Shown: positions 54,785-63,510, counted from the first letter of the stretch. The stretch: 64,000 nucleotides of DNA from Streptomyces bicolor (GCF_000719285.1 NZ_JOFS01000010.1:186001-250000), one strand, 5' to 3'. The notes: generated by a model not told the origin, from the letters alone. Numbers and translations: made by a program.

Positions 54785-56926
54785 TCACCCCGCCTGCGGA
54801 ACGAACGCACTGGGCGATCCGCTCCACGACACCGCCAACGCCTCACGCGCCCGGGTGCACGCCACGAACAGCAGGCACCGCTCCCGGAGCAGGTCGGAGT
54901 CGTGCTGCAGCGCATCCACGGACGCCGGAGTCACTTCGCGGGCGAAGGGCAGCGCGCTCGCCGTCGCTCCGAGAACGGCGACACAGCGGAACTCCAGTCC
55001 CTTCATGGCGTGCATGGTGGCCAGCCGTACGCCGTCCGTGCCCGGCCCCGGATTGTCTCTGACCCGCACCACCGGCACCCGGGCCGCGGCCAGCTTGTCG
55101 TACGCCTTGTCGAGCAGCACGTTGAAGCGGGCGCACACGCCGATTTCCGACGGCCGGACGCCCTGCGCGATCCATTCCCCGACCCGTTCGACGAGTGCCG
55201 CGATCTCCGCCTGCTCCGAGCCGTAACCGTGCACATGCGGTCTACGGCCGTGCAGGAGCGACCGGTAACCCGCCAGGGTGTCGCTGCCCTCACCACCCAG
55301 GTCGTCGACCGACACCGGGCTGAGGATGCCCGTCGACCAGGCGAGGATCTCCTCCGTACTGCGGTAGTTGACGCGCAGGCGGTGTGTGCGCCCGGTCACC
55401 GAGATACCGAGCGAACCAAGGGAGACCTTCGAGTCGTAGATCCGCTGGTGCGGGTCTCCTGTGATGAATAGGTCGTCGCTGCCGGCCGGCACCGCACCGC
55501 GCAGGACGCGCCACTGCGCCGGGTGCAGGTCCTGCGCCTCGTCGACGACGACATGGTCGTGCGTCGGTGAGGAAGCGGCCAGGAGCTCGGCCGCACGGGC
55601 GCACACCTTGAGGTGGGTCGTGGTTTTCTGGCCGCGCAGCATGGACTCGAACAGCTCGACAGCGGGCCACAGTTGCCCCCGCCTGGTCGTTGACAGTGCG
55701 CTGCCGCGACCGCGCCGGGAGGCCGCGCGGTAGTCGTCCAGGGTGCGCAGATCCTGGGCGAGGACGACGTGGCGGTACTCCTGGGCCAGGAACTGCTCCG
55801 TCCAGGGCAGGCCGAGCTTCCTGACGACCCGCTGCCACATCTGCCGCTCTTCCCGGTCGCCGATCGGGGAGGGCGCCCGGCCGTCGAGGCGGGTGACGAT
55901 GCCGTGCGCGTAGGCGTTGACCGTGGTCACCTCGACGCGGGTGAGCAGCGACTCGTCGTCCAGGAGGACGGCCAGGTTCTCCCGCAACGATGCGGCCAGG
56001 GCGTTGGTGAACGTGGTGAGCAGCACGCGGGTGTCCGGGGAGCGGGTGAGCAGGTGCTTGACCCGGTGCAGTGCCGCGACCGTCTTGCCGGTCCCCGGGC
56101 CGCCGGTGACCTGCACCGGGCCGCCGTAGGACGTCCGGTAAGCGACGCGGCGCTGGGAGGGGTGCAGGAAAACCCGCCAGGCCGTGAACGGTTTCTCCAG
56201 GATGTCGGCGAGTTCCTCCGGGCCGGTGACCAGGGTGATGCGGCTCGTGGTGTTGGCGATGACGACGGCCAGGCTCTCGTCCGGGTCGGGTCCCGCGTCG
56301 ACGGGCCGCCGGACGGCGACCACGTCCTGGTAGACCTCTTCGGGGCTGAAGCCCTCGGCGAGGTACTGCAGCACCTCGCACTGGTCCTCCGGCAGCAGTG
56401 TCTCGAAGGCCCGCAGCTGCGCCTTGTCGACGATGGTCCGCACGGCCCTGAGCACCTGGTCGTCGATGCCGAGTTCGCGCAGGACGGTGTCCGAGTACGT
56501 CGCGAAGAGCAGCGCGTCGGCGGCCGCGGCGGCCTTCTCCAGGGCCGGGGTCAGCTGCTCGATCGCCGCGACGTTGCGGACCTCCAGCGCACGGGTCGCG
56601 GAGTTCGTGGTGTACAGCCGCTTCGCGGCCCAGGTGTATGCGTCGTCGTGCGGGACGACGTTGACGAGGAGGAAGACGTCACTGCCGTCGTCGGGGGCGA
56701 GGACGACGCCGCGCCAGAAGTCGTTGATGCGGATGGTCCGCATGCGGGGGTCGCGCGCGTTCTCCACGGACTCCAGGTGCAGGCCCTTGTCCGCGTGCAG
56801 TTCGGGCACGGTGAGCTGCTGGAACTTCTGCATCGCCTTGCGCACACCGGCTTTGACGGGCCGTTCCAGGACGTCGTAGCTCTCCCAGAAGCTGTTGGCG
56901 AACGCGAGCTGCGGCACGAGGCGCAC
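54785..56926 (-). CDS. UvrD-like SF1 helicase with RelE-like N-terminal domain
   Basis: A 713-residue protein. The first ~125 residues have a RelE/ParE toxin-like pattern (FWESYDVLERPVKAGVRKAM, then MRTIRINDFWRGVVLAPDDG and HDDAYTWAAKRLYTTN). From ~265 on is an SF1 helicase: Walker A TGGPGTGKTVAALHR, Walker B VVVDEAQDLHPAQW, motif III FITGDPHQRIYDS, LRVNYRSTEEI, and motif VI CLLFVACTRAREAL. It would unwind or translocate on nucleic acid in an ATP-dependent way. GTG start at 56926, 31 bases after the McrC stop, so it is last in the operon. Confidence 0.88.
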   Translation of the reverse strand: MRLVPQLAFANSFWESYDVLERPVKAGVRKAMQKFQQLTVPELHADKGLHLESVENARDPRMRTIRINDFWRGVVLAPDDGSDVFLLVNVVPHDDAYTWAAKRLYTTNSATRALEVRNVAAIEQLTPALEKAAAAADALLFATYSDTVLRELGIDDQVLRAVRTIVDKAQLRAFETLLPEDQCEVLQYLAEGFSPEEVYQDVVAVRRPVDAGPDPDESLAVVIANTTSRITLVTGPEELADILEKPFTAWRVFLHPSQRRVAYRTSYGGPVQVTGGPGTGKTVAALHRVKHLLTRSPDTRVLLTTFTNALAASLRENLAVLLDDESLLTRVEVTTVNAYAHGIVTRLDGRAPSPIGDREERQMWQRVVRKLGLPWTEQFLAQEYRHVVLAQDLRTLDDYRAASRRGRGSALSTTRRGQLWPAVELFESMLRGQKTTTHLKVCARAAELLAASSPTHDHVVVDEAQDLHPAQWRVLRGAVPAGSDDLFITGDPHQRIYDSKVSLGSLGISVTGRTHRLRVNYRSTEEILAWSTGILSPVSVDDLGGEGSDTLAGYRSLLHGRRPHVHGYGSEQAEIAALVERVGEWIAQGVRPSEIGVCARFNVLLDKAYDKLAAARVPVVRVRDNPGPGTDGVRLATMHAMKGLEFRCVAVLGATASALPFAREVTPASVDALQHDSDLLRERCLLFVACTRAREALAVSWSGSPSAFVPQAG

Positions 56927-56957
56927 TCCCCACCCTGAACGGACACTCCGGAGTCGA

Positions 56958-58169
56958 TCATACGCGCGGGGTGCTCACCAGCCGGTCGGCCACTCTCGCC
57001 ACGTCCGAGAGCAGCCCGGAGGGTTCCTGGTCGAGGTCGAGGGCGTGCTGGTGAATGACGATGCCCGCGTGCCGGACCACGTGGGCCGCGTGTGGGGCGT
57101 TGCCCTTGGCGTACACCAGGTGACCTTCGCGCAGGCCGAGGGCGGTGCAGTACGCCAGCATCTGGTAGAGGTCGGCGTCCGGGAAACCGTCCCGCTTCTC
57201 GGCCTTGTACTTGGCGTCCACGACGGCGCATGGGGCGCCGTGCGGCCCGTAGAGCACGAAGTCGGGCTTCATGCGGATCGCGGACGCCTCGTCGAGGTGA
57301 TGCGGATCCTGGAGCCGCGCCAAGTGCCCGAGGCCACGGCACGCCTCGCGCAGTGCCACCGTCACGAAGTCCTCGAAGAGCTTGTTCATGTCGAAGAGGA
57401 AGCCGTCGATGCGCAGTTCACCGGGCGCGTGCTCGACGGAGGCGTTGTCCAGGACGATCCGGGCCAGGTGCAGGGCGTGCAGGTAGCGCGAGTTGAGCCG
57501 GCTCGGCTGCCAGGCAGGCAGCGGCTGACCCCGCACGATCACCGTGACCTCGGCCAGGCGGGCACGCTGGTGGAGCAACCCGCGACGCACGTCGTGGGGC
57601 ACGCCGGGCAACCGCAGGAGACGCTCCACGGCGGCGCGCAGCAGGCGGTTCTCCGCGATGTCGGTGGTGAACTCGTCGTACTCCACCTCCACCGGCAGCG
57701 TCGCGCCGAACCGACGCCGTATCTGCTCGGCTTCCCGGATGCGGCCCCGGACGACCAGGGACGTCTCCTCGGTCACCCGATATCCCTGGAGGAGCCCCTG
57801 CCGCAGGGCGCGGTCAATCTGCCGCTCCACGGCATGGGCGAGGGCGGGCAGCAGATCGCGGTGCCCGGTGACATCGACGTCCCCGTCCCGCCAACCGCCC
57901 TTCGGGTCGAGGCCGTACCCGAGGAGGAAGAAGAGCCGGGCGATGGGGACCTTGGGAGTGACGCGCACGGTGACCGGCTCGTCGTCCCCCGGCACCGCGA
58001 CCGCCACCGCGCCGACCTTGCTGCCGGCCCGCAGGGACCAGTGCCCCGGGACATACGGATCAGGAGCCGCGTCCACGATGTCCCCGGCCGCCAGTGCCCG
58101 CCCGACCGAGTCCGGCAGGGCGACACCTACGGCCGCCGCATGCTCCACGAGTTCGACGACACAGGTCAC
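56958..58169 (-). CDS. mcrC: McrC-family nuclease subunit
   Basis: A 403-residue protein with McrC character. The N-terminal beta-rich domain (VTVRVTPKVPIARLFFLLGY) precedes the central helical DUF2357-like part (TTDIAENRLLRAAVERLLRL). The PD-(D/E)xK nuclease site is IRMKPDFVLYGPHGAPC with VVDAKYKAEKRDGF (catalytic D and DxK near 300-318). With McrB it cleaves modified DNA in type IV restriction. GTG at 58169 overlaps the McrB stop by 4 bases, proving the coupling. Confidence 0.88.
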   Translation of the reverse strand: MTCVVELVEHAAAVGVALPDSVGRALAAGDIVDAAPDPYVPGHWSLRAGSKVGAVAVAVPGDDEPVTVRVTPKVPIARLFFLLGYGLDPKGGWRDGDVDVTGHRDLLPALAHAVERQIDRALRQGLLQGYRVTEETSLVVRGRIREAEQIRRRFGATLPVEVEYDEFTTDIAENRLLRAAVERLLRLPGVPHDVRRGLLHQRARLAEVTVIVRGQPLPAWQPSRLNSRYLHALHLARIVLDNASVEHAPGELRIDGFLFDMNKLFEDFVTVALREACRGLGHLARLQDPHHLDEASAIRMKPDFVLYGPHGAPCAVVDAKYKAEKRDGFPDADLYQMLAYCTALGLREGHLVYAKGNAPHAAHVVRHAGIVIHQHALDLDQEPSGLLSDVARVADRLVSTPRV

Positions 58170-59983
58170 CTCGACGACTCCCGCAGGGCGGCGAGCCCGT
58201 ACCGCTTCTCGACGTCCACGCCCTCTCCGTAGTGGTACTCCTCCAACAGGGGCAGGATCTTGGTCCGCCACGTCCGTTCGAGACCGCCCTCCCGATAGAC
58301 ACCCCTCTTCATCAGATACGAGGGCCCGATACGGAAGTCGGCGTCATCGATACGGGAGTTGAGCGCGTCGAGCAGGTCGGCCGGCTCGGCGTCGTGTCCC
58401 TCGCGGACGAGCCAGCGGCGCAGCAGTCCGCTGGTCGGCTCGGTGCGCGGGGACAGTTCCACGAAGGCGAAGCGGCGGCGCATCGCCGCGTCGACGAGGG
58501 CGATCGACCGGTCGGCGGTGTTCATCGTGCCGATCACGAAGAGGTTGGGCGGCAGCGCGAAGTCGTCGCCGGAGTACGTCAGCCGGACCGACTTGTTGCG
58601 GTACTCCAGCAGGAAGTACAACTCGCCGAAGACCTTGGCCAGGTTGGCGCGGTTGATCTCGTCGATGATCAGGAAGTGCGGGATGTGCCGGTTGCCCTCG
58701 CGGGAGGCCAGATCGGCGAGTTCGCGCAGCGGACCGGCGGTGAGCCGGAAGGCGACCTCGCGGGTCTGCGGATCCTCCTGCGGCCGGAAGCCCTCGAAGA
58801 AGTCCTCGTACGCGTACGACGGATGGAACTGCACGAGCTTGACCTGCTCGGGCCCGCCACCGAGGAACTCGGCGAGCTTCAGGGCGAGATACGTCTTACC
58901 GGTCCCGGGCGGGCCGTACAGCACCAACTGCCGTTCGTCCCACAGCAGATCACGCACCTCTCGCAACCAGTCCGTGTCGTGTACGAGGAGTTCCTCGGCC
59001 AACTCGTCCGTAGGTTCGGGCAGCTCCAGCTCACGCCGGGCGGTGAGCGCGGGGATCTCCACGCTCGGGTCCCGCTCGGCGGCCTCGGCCTCCTCGATCA
59101 GTTCCTCGTCGCTTATCCCCAGGCCGTCGATAAGGTCCTTCACCGCGGTCAGGTCGACGACGTCATGCTGCGCGGAGAGCTTCTGCTGGAGCGCCTCGGG
59201 CAGGCCCTCGTACGCGTGCCCGTCGTCCGCCCAGTCCACCGGTCGGCGCAGATCCGACCGGCCGTCCTCGGAAGCGAGCTGCTCGGCGTCGCCCGTGATC
59301 TTGCCGACGTACAGCCGACCGCCCGAGATGGTGCACATGGTGTCGCCGGGCCTCATCCGGGAGAGGAACATGTGCAGTTCCTCGACCAGCTGCACCTTCT
59401 GGTTGTACGTCGCGGTGGAGGCGTAGTCCTCCTCGACGGCGGTGCGCAGCCGGTCCTTGCTGACACCCTGCTCGACACCTTGCCGCAGGTGCCGTGCGCG
59501 CAGGGTCACCAAGCCCTCGGACAGCCACAGACGCCGGACGAGGTCGAGGCCCGAGACGTTGGAGCCGCGTACCAGCCAGGCCCGGTTGGGCCCCCACCAC
59601 ACCTGGTCAAGATAGTCGGAGAGCGGATGGCCGTCGTCCGTCTTCCACTCCAGCCAGCCGTTCGCACTGCGACCGACCAGAATCTCGGCGGCGGCCGACG
59701 GCGAGTTGCACTCGACGTCCCGCGTCGTCTCCAGCCAGCCGGGCCAGTTGGCCGACTGAGTGAGGACCCCTTCGTCGATCAGCCGCTGCCTCAGCCGGTA
59801 CGACGACGGCATGCGCACGGGGAACGACGGCACCACCTCGGACCGGCCGGGAGAACCGGCTAGGACGACAAACTTCTGACTTCCGTTCGTCCCCTTTTCG
59901 GTCAGCAGCCGCCCCCGGGCCTCGGGGCCGCCGTTGGGCAGCCGGAGCCGGAACTCCGGGTACTGCGGGCCGTCGTCGGCCAT
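58166..59983 (-). CDS. mcrB: McrB-like GTPase with N-terminal DUF4357 domain
   Basis: A 605-residue AAA+ protein. Residues 1-115 match DUF4357 (KFVVLAGSPGRSEVVPSFPV, then NSPSAAAEILVGRSANGWLE). A linker region of ~200 residues follows, including a possible reader domain (PGDTMCTISGGRLYVGKITG). The motor domain has LYGPPGTGKTYLALKLAEFL (Walker A, ~356), HFLIIDEINRANLAKVFGEL (Walker B) and GTMNTADRSIALVDAAMRR, the NTAD-type guanine-specifying motif of McrB. It powers McrC cleavage by GTP-driven translocation. The substrate-recognition domain of classic McrB is replaced. AAGGGGGG precedes the ATG at 59983. Confidence 0.9.
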   Translation of the reverse strand: MADDGPQYPEFRLRLPNGGPEARGRLLTEKGTNGSQKFVVLAGSPGRSEVVPSFPVRMPSSYRLRQRLIDEGVLTQSANWPGWLETTRDVECNSPSAAAEILVGRSANGWLEWKTDDGHPLSDYLDQVWWGPNRAWLVRGSNVSGLDLVRRLWLSEGLVTLRARHLRQGVEQGVSKDRLRTAVEEDYASTATYNQKVQLVEELHMFLSRMRPGDTMCTISGGRLYVGKITGDAEQLASEDGRSDLRRPVDWADDGHAYEGLPEALQQKLSAQHDVVDLTAVKDLIDGLGISDEELIEEAEAAERDPSVEIPALTARRELELPEPTDELAEELLVHDTDWLREVRDLLWDERQLVLYGPPGTGKTYLALKLAEFLGGGPEQVKLVQFHPSYAYEDFFEGFRPQEDPQTREVAFRLTAGPLRELADLASREGNRHIPHFLIIDEINRANLAKVFGELYFLLEYRNKSVRLTYSGDDFALPPNLFVIGTMNTADRSIALVDAAMRRRFAFVELSPRTEPTSGLLRRWLVREGHDAEPADLLDALNSRIDDADFRIGPSYLMKRGVYREGGLERTWRTKILPLLEEYHYGEGVDVEKRYGLAALRESSR

Positions 59984-60074
59984 GGGTTCCCCCCTTTGCA
60001 CAGCTGGTGCGATCTTGATTGCAGCGTACGGGCCGGCACTGACAGGCCTGCACGAAATCCTGAAGGCGGCCGGC

Positions 60075-60452
60075 TCAGCTGCCCATGGCACGGAGGACCG
60101 TCAGGAGGCTGGTGACCTCCCGCAGTCGTCCGTGGATCTCCTCCGGACGTGGCGGCAGCTCGTACGTGCGGTAGTGGCATGCCGCGCTCAGCGCCGACCA
60201 GGTGGTGCGACATCGGCGGGCGGTGTCGTGGCCCGCGTACCACTCCAGGCACAGCATGCGGTGCTTGCCGACCCGCGTCATCGACGGAGTGACCCGCCGC
60301 CAGTAGGCGTCCAGGGCCTGGTCGAGCGCCATGCGGAGCAGGACCGCGGCGGCACGGGCGCGGAGGCCGGGAGGCAGGGTGGTCACGGTGTCGGGGGCGG
60401 GCAGGAGGAGGCGGGCGGCGGCGGTCACCAGGGCCTCCGGGGACGCGCTCAT
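60075..60452 (-). CDS. Small helical protein coupled to the SMC-like ATPase
   Basis: A 125-residue, mostly helical protein: SPEALVTAAARLLLPAPDTV, then RARAAAVLLRMALDQALDAY and WSALSAACHYRTYELPPRPE. The R-x-A-x-D-x-A-L-D-A-Y helix and later arginine recall HEPN-like or abortive-infection small subunits, but no catalytic R-x4-6-H motif is certain. Its ATG overlaps the stop of the SMC gene by 4 bases, so the two are made together; it is 91 bases upstream of mcrB. Function unknown. Confidence 0.72.
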   Translation of the reverse strand: MSASPEALVTAAARLLLPAPDTVTTLPPGLRARAAAVLLRMALDQALDAYWRRVTPSMTRVGKHRMLCLEWYAGHDTARRCRTTWSALSAACHYRTYELPPRPEEIHGRLREVTSLLTVLRAMGS

Positions 60453-62866
60453 CGGGCGCCCCCGGTGCTCTGGGGCCCAGCACTGCTCCGGATCGCCGCC
60501 GCGAGCGCCTTGGTGCGGCGGACGAGATCCTTACGGTCGTCCACAGTCGGCAGAGGTGTGTGGGCACCCGAGTTGAAGGCCTCGATCAGCGCCCAGCCAC
60601 CGGGACAGATCCGCTCGACGGCTGCACGGGCAGGCTGCTGCTCGTCGCCGAACAGGGCGAGTGACACGTACGTCTTGGTGCGATCGAGGGACTCCACGCG
60701 CTCCTCCACGGCCCGAAGCCCGAGCCCCTCCTCGTCGCGGAGCCTGCGCCGTGCCGTCTCCAGACAGGCGGCTTCCACCGCCACCCTGCACATGGCGGGC
60801 AGCACATGGTCGGCCACGTCCTGCGGCAGGCCGCGGTCCAGAGAGACAGCCCGCGCCTCCGCGAGAGCCTGCTCCACCGGGTCGGTGAGCGTCTCTACGC
60901 CCACTACGGAGTCCGTCTGGCGGCTCACGCGCAGGACGGTCGCCTTGATGCCGAGGTGGGCGACGGCCTGCTGGAGCCGGGTGTCATGGGTGAAGACGAT
61001 CACCTGCCGGTCCTGGGCGTACGCGTCGAGCACCCGGGCCAGACCCTCGACCTTCTCGGGGTCCATGGACTGCACGGGGTCGTCGATGACAAGGAACCCG
61101 AACGGACTGTCCGCGTGTGTGGCACGGGGCAGGAAGAGCGAGAGCGCGAGCGAGTGCAGCTCGCCCTGGCTCATCACGCTATAGGCGGGGGCGGACATGT
61201 CGTCCACGGAGACGTCGAGCTCGACCTTCCCGCGACCGGGAGTGCCCACGAGGGTGACGGATCCGAGCGTGACGCTGCTGTGCTCGCACAGCTTCTGCCA
61301 CACCTCCTGCGACCGCTGGGCGAACGGCCGCAGCCGCTCGTCGCGCAGCTCGTCGATGATCGGCCGCAGCCAGGCCCGCGCCTTGCGCGCGTGCTTGCGG
61401 CGCTCGCGCGCGACCTCGGACGCTTCCTCGGCACCGAGCCACTCGGCCAGTCGTACGGCGAACGGCTGCCAGGCGACGTCATGCGCGGAGAGCCGCTGAA
61501 CGGCTTCTTCCCGCACCTGCCGGCAGGCGTCGTCCAGGGTCGCCGCGGCACGCTCGACGCGGTCCGCCAGCTCCCGGGGGTGGATGACATCCCGGCACTG
61601 GACCCACTCCTGCCACACCACCGTGAGCGGGGAGTCCTCGCCGCGCAGCCACACCGGAACCGGCTGTACGAGGTCGTGCACGGCCCGCACGGCCACCGCC
61701 ACCTCCTGCCGGGCGGCCTCGGCGTCGGCTGCCTCCGTCTGGAGCCGCTCCACCTCCGTCCGCGCCTGCTCGGCCCACGCCCGGTCCAGCCGGTTCTCGG
61801 CGCCGCAGACCGGGCAGTCCGTGCTCCTCGAGCGCCGCTGGTGCTCGATCGCCGCCTCCAGCAGCCGGGCCAGGCGGCGCGCCTCCTCGGCACTGCCGTA
61901 CCGGGCCTCCTCGGCAGAGGCGGCGGCCTCCCGCAGCCTTCCGACAGCCCCGCCGACCTCCGCCAGATCCGGCCCGGCGAGGCTCGCGTGCTGTCGCAGC
62001 TGGGCCAGCTCGGCCTCGGCGGCCGGGGTACGGCTCCCCAGCAGTGCACGCACCCGGCCGAGGTCGCGCTTGGCTCCCGACAGCGCCTGGGTGGCCTCGC
62101 GGGACCTGGGGTCGTCGAGCGTGCCCAGCGCGTCGAGGAGCTGCGCGGTCAGGGCGTCCGCGTGCTTGATCGCCTGCTCGCACTCGCTCGCGGTGTCCTT
62201 GACCCGGCCGTCGAACTCGGCGAGCAGTTCGAGCCCGAGGAGCTTGAAGAAGGCGTCGTGCAGGCCGCCGAGCGTGCCGTTGATCATCGAACCGAGTTCG
62301 CTGTACGGCAGGAAGGGCCGGGCGAGGTCCAGCGCCTCGGCGTCGACGACCTCCTCCAGCTTCCGCTCCGAGCCGTCCGGTCCCTCGACCTTGGTGCGCG
62401 CCTCGTCGACCTTGAGCCCGTGCCAGGTCCGCCGCACGGTGACGGCCTCGCCCCGGTCGCCGACGGCCAGCTCGACGCAGACCTCGGGGGTGACGTCGGG
62501 ACTATGCAGGTTGCGCCAGCCCTTCTGCCAGTCGGTGGCCCGTCGTCCGTCCCATCGGGAGTTGCGTCCCGTCAGCGCGGTCTCGGCGGCCTCGGCGAAG
62601 CTCGACTTTCCGGAGCCGTTGGGGCCCGCGACGACGATCAGCCCGGGCCCGGGCGGCAGTTCGAGCGTGGTCCGCGGACCGACACCGCGCCAGCCGGCCG
62701 CAGTGACGGACCGGAGCTGCACGGGCCCGGCGCGACCTCCACTGCTCGTGGCCGGTTCGTCGGGAACCAGCTCGCGCAGCAGCTCCTGCACCTGAGGCGC
62801 GAGGTCCGAGTGGCGCAGTCGGTCGAGGAGGAGAGCGCGGAGGGAGGCAGGGGGCTGATCGGTCAT
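60449..62866 (-). CDS. SMC/Rad50-like AAA ATPase with zinc hook
   Basis: An 805-residue protein. The N-terminal Walker A is GPNGSGKSSFAEAAETALTG (~81), followed by two coiled-coil arms. Between them is a half zinc hook, STDCPVCGAENRLDRAW (CxxC near residue 350). The C-terminal lobe has the ABC signature MSQGELHSLALSLF (~562), Walker B FGFLVIDDPVQSMD (~588) and switch VIVFTHDTRLQQAV. Rad50-type proteins dimerise on DNA ends; in defence loci (Lamassu-like LmuB, RloC, OLD-associated) they act as sensors. The gene opens the operon. MTDQPPASLRALLLDRLRHS starts at ATG 62866. Confidence 0.88.
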   Translation of the reverse strand: MTDQPPASLRALLLDRLRHSDLAPQVQELLRELVPDEPATSSGGRAGPVQLRSVTAAGWRGVGPRTTLELPPGPGLIVVAGPNGSGKSSFAEAAETALTGRNSRWDGRRATDWQKGWRNLHSPDVTPEVCVELAVGDRGEAVTVRRTWHGLKVDEARTKVEGPDGSERKLEEVVDAEALDLARPFLPYSELGSMINGTLGGLHDAFFKLLGLELLAEFDGRVKDTASECEQAIKHADALTAQLLDALGTLDDPRSREATQALSGAKRDLGRVRALLGSRTPAAEAELAQLRQHASLAGPDLAEVGGAVGRLREAAASAEEARYGSAEEARRLARLLEAAIEHQRRSRSTDCPVCGAENRLDRAWAEQARTEVERLQTEAADAEAARQEVAVAVRAVHDLVQPVPVWLRGEDSPLTVVWQEWVQCRDVIHPRELADRVERAAATLDDACRQVREEAVQRLSAHDVAWQPFAVRLAEWLGAEEASEVARERRKHARKARAWLRPIIDELRDERLRPFAQRSQEVWQKLCEHSSVTLGSVTLVGTPGRGKVELDVSVDDMSAPAYSVMSQGELHSLALSLFLPRATHADSPFGFLVIDDPVQSMDPEKVEGLARVLDAYAQDRQVIVFTHDTRLQQAVAHLGIKATVLRVSRQTDSVVGVETLTDPVEQALAEARAVSLDRGLPQDVADHVLPAMCRVAVEAACLETARRRLRDEEGLGLRAVEERVESLDRTKTYVSLALFGDEQQPARAAVERICPGGWALIEAFNSGAHTPLPTVDDRKDLVRRTKALAAAIRSSAGPQSTGGAR

Positions 62867-63032
62867 GGTCTGTTCCCGTTGTCGGGGCGTGGGAGAAGGG
62901 GCCACGCGGACTGGTGATGCGTCTTGTTGGCGCTTTCAGCATGGCGACACCTTGTTAGCACTGTCAACGCATATTCGGGATTCCCGATATTCGAAATTGT
63001 GTACGTGCTGGAGATGTCGGACTGGTCGACCA
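62867..63032 (-). promoter_or_regulatory. Promoter region of the defence operon
   Basis: Minus strand has TTGACA (62967-62962) about 96 bases before the SMC ATG, a good -35 box; a weak -10-like CATGCT follows 18 bases on. Immediately upstream, TCGGGA-T-TCCCGA (62975-62987) is a perfect palindrome inside ATAT-flanked sequence, a candidate operator overlapping the promoter. The local AT content is the highest in the window. Confidence 0.5.
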
Positions 63033-63389
63033 AGCCCGCGGGATGCGCTGTCGCTCGTCGAGGACCGCGTCGAAAGAGCGGCGAACCTGCAACTGCTGAG
63101 GAGACCCGAGAACATCGCGAAGCAGGCCGACCTGCCGGCTGCCTGGCTCCGGAAGCACTTCGCCTCGGATGCCCCGCGCGAGAGTTGGCTGAAGGAGTAC
63201 GACGCCACCGGCCTGCCCGAGGATGTGACCGGGTTCCCGGAGTTCTACGAGGCCCGCCGTACACGCATGCGGCAGCGCCTCACCGCCCTCCTGGGGGCGG
63301 CGGACTCCGCGGAACAGGCCGTGGACGCACGGGATGCCCTGACCGCCGTGCCGGATGACGAACCAGATCCGGGGAACGAGGGGCTGTGA
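63033..63389 (+). pseudogene. C-terminal remnant of a GmrSD-like (DUF262/DUF1524) nuclease
   Basis: Plus-strand frame from about 63033 reads SLVEDRVERAANLQLLRRPE, then NIAKQADLPAAWLRKHFASD, EDVTGFPEFYEARRTRMRQR and LTALLGAADSAEQAVDARDA to a TGA. This is the typical ending of DUF262/DUF1524 (GmrSD type IV restriction) proteins. The upstream part of the frame does not encode the rest, so the gene is truncated at its 5' side, right where the SMC operon promoter region begins. Confidence 0.65.
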
Positions 63390-63450
63390 ACAAGAACCTC
63401 GAACCGCAGGAGTTCGTCATATCGGTGTACCGGCCACGTTGAACGGCCAG

Positions 63451-63494
63451 GGGGCGGAACAAGGAGGTCGATCCTCGGCGTCCTGTTCCGCCCC
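63451..63494. terminator. Inverted repeat between the GmrSD remnant and the RelE gene
   Basis: Perfect 11-base arms GGGGCGGAACA and TGTTCCGCCCC with a 22-base loop, between two converging genes. A bidirectional terminator is likely. Confidence 0.6.
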
Positions 63495-63510
63495 ACCCGG
63501 CTGTCCCGAG

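Noticed and set aside
53091..62866. Type I restriction-modification or DISARM/BREX assignment for the island
   Set aside because: No HsdS/HsdR, no PglX/PglZ, no DrmA-like gene is present; McrB/McrC motifs define the core instead.
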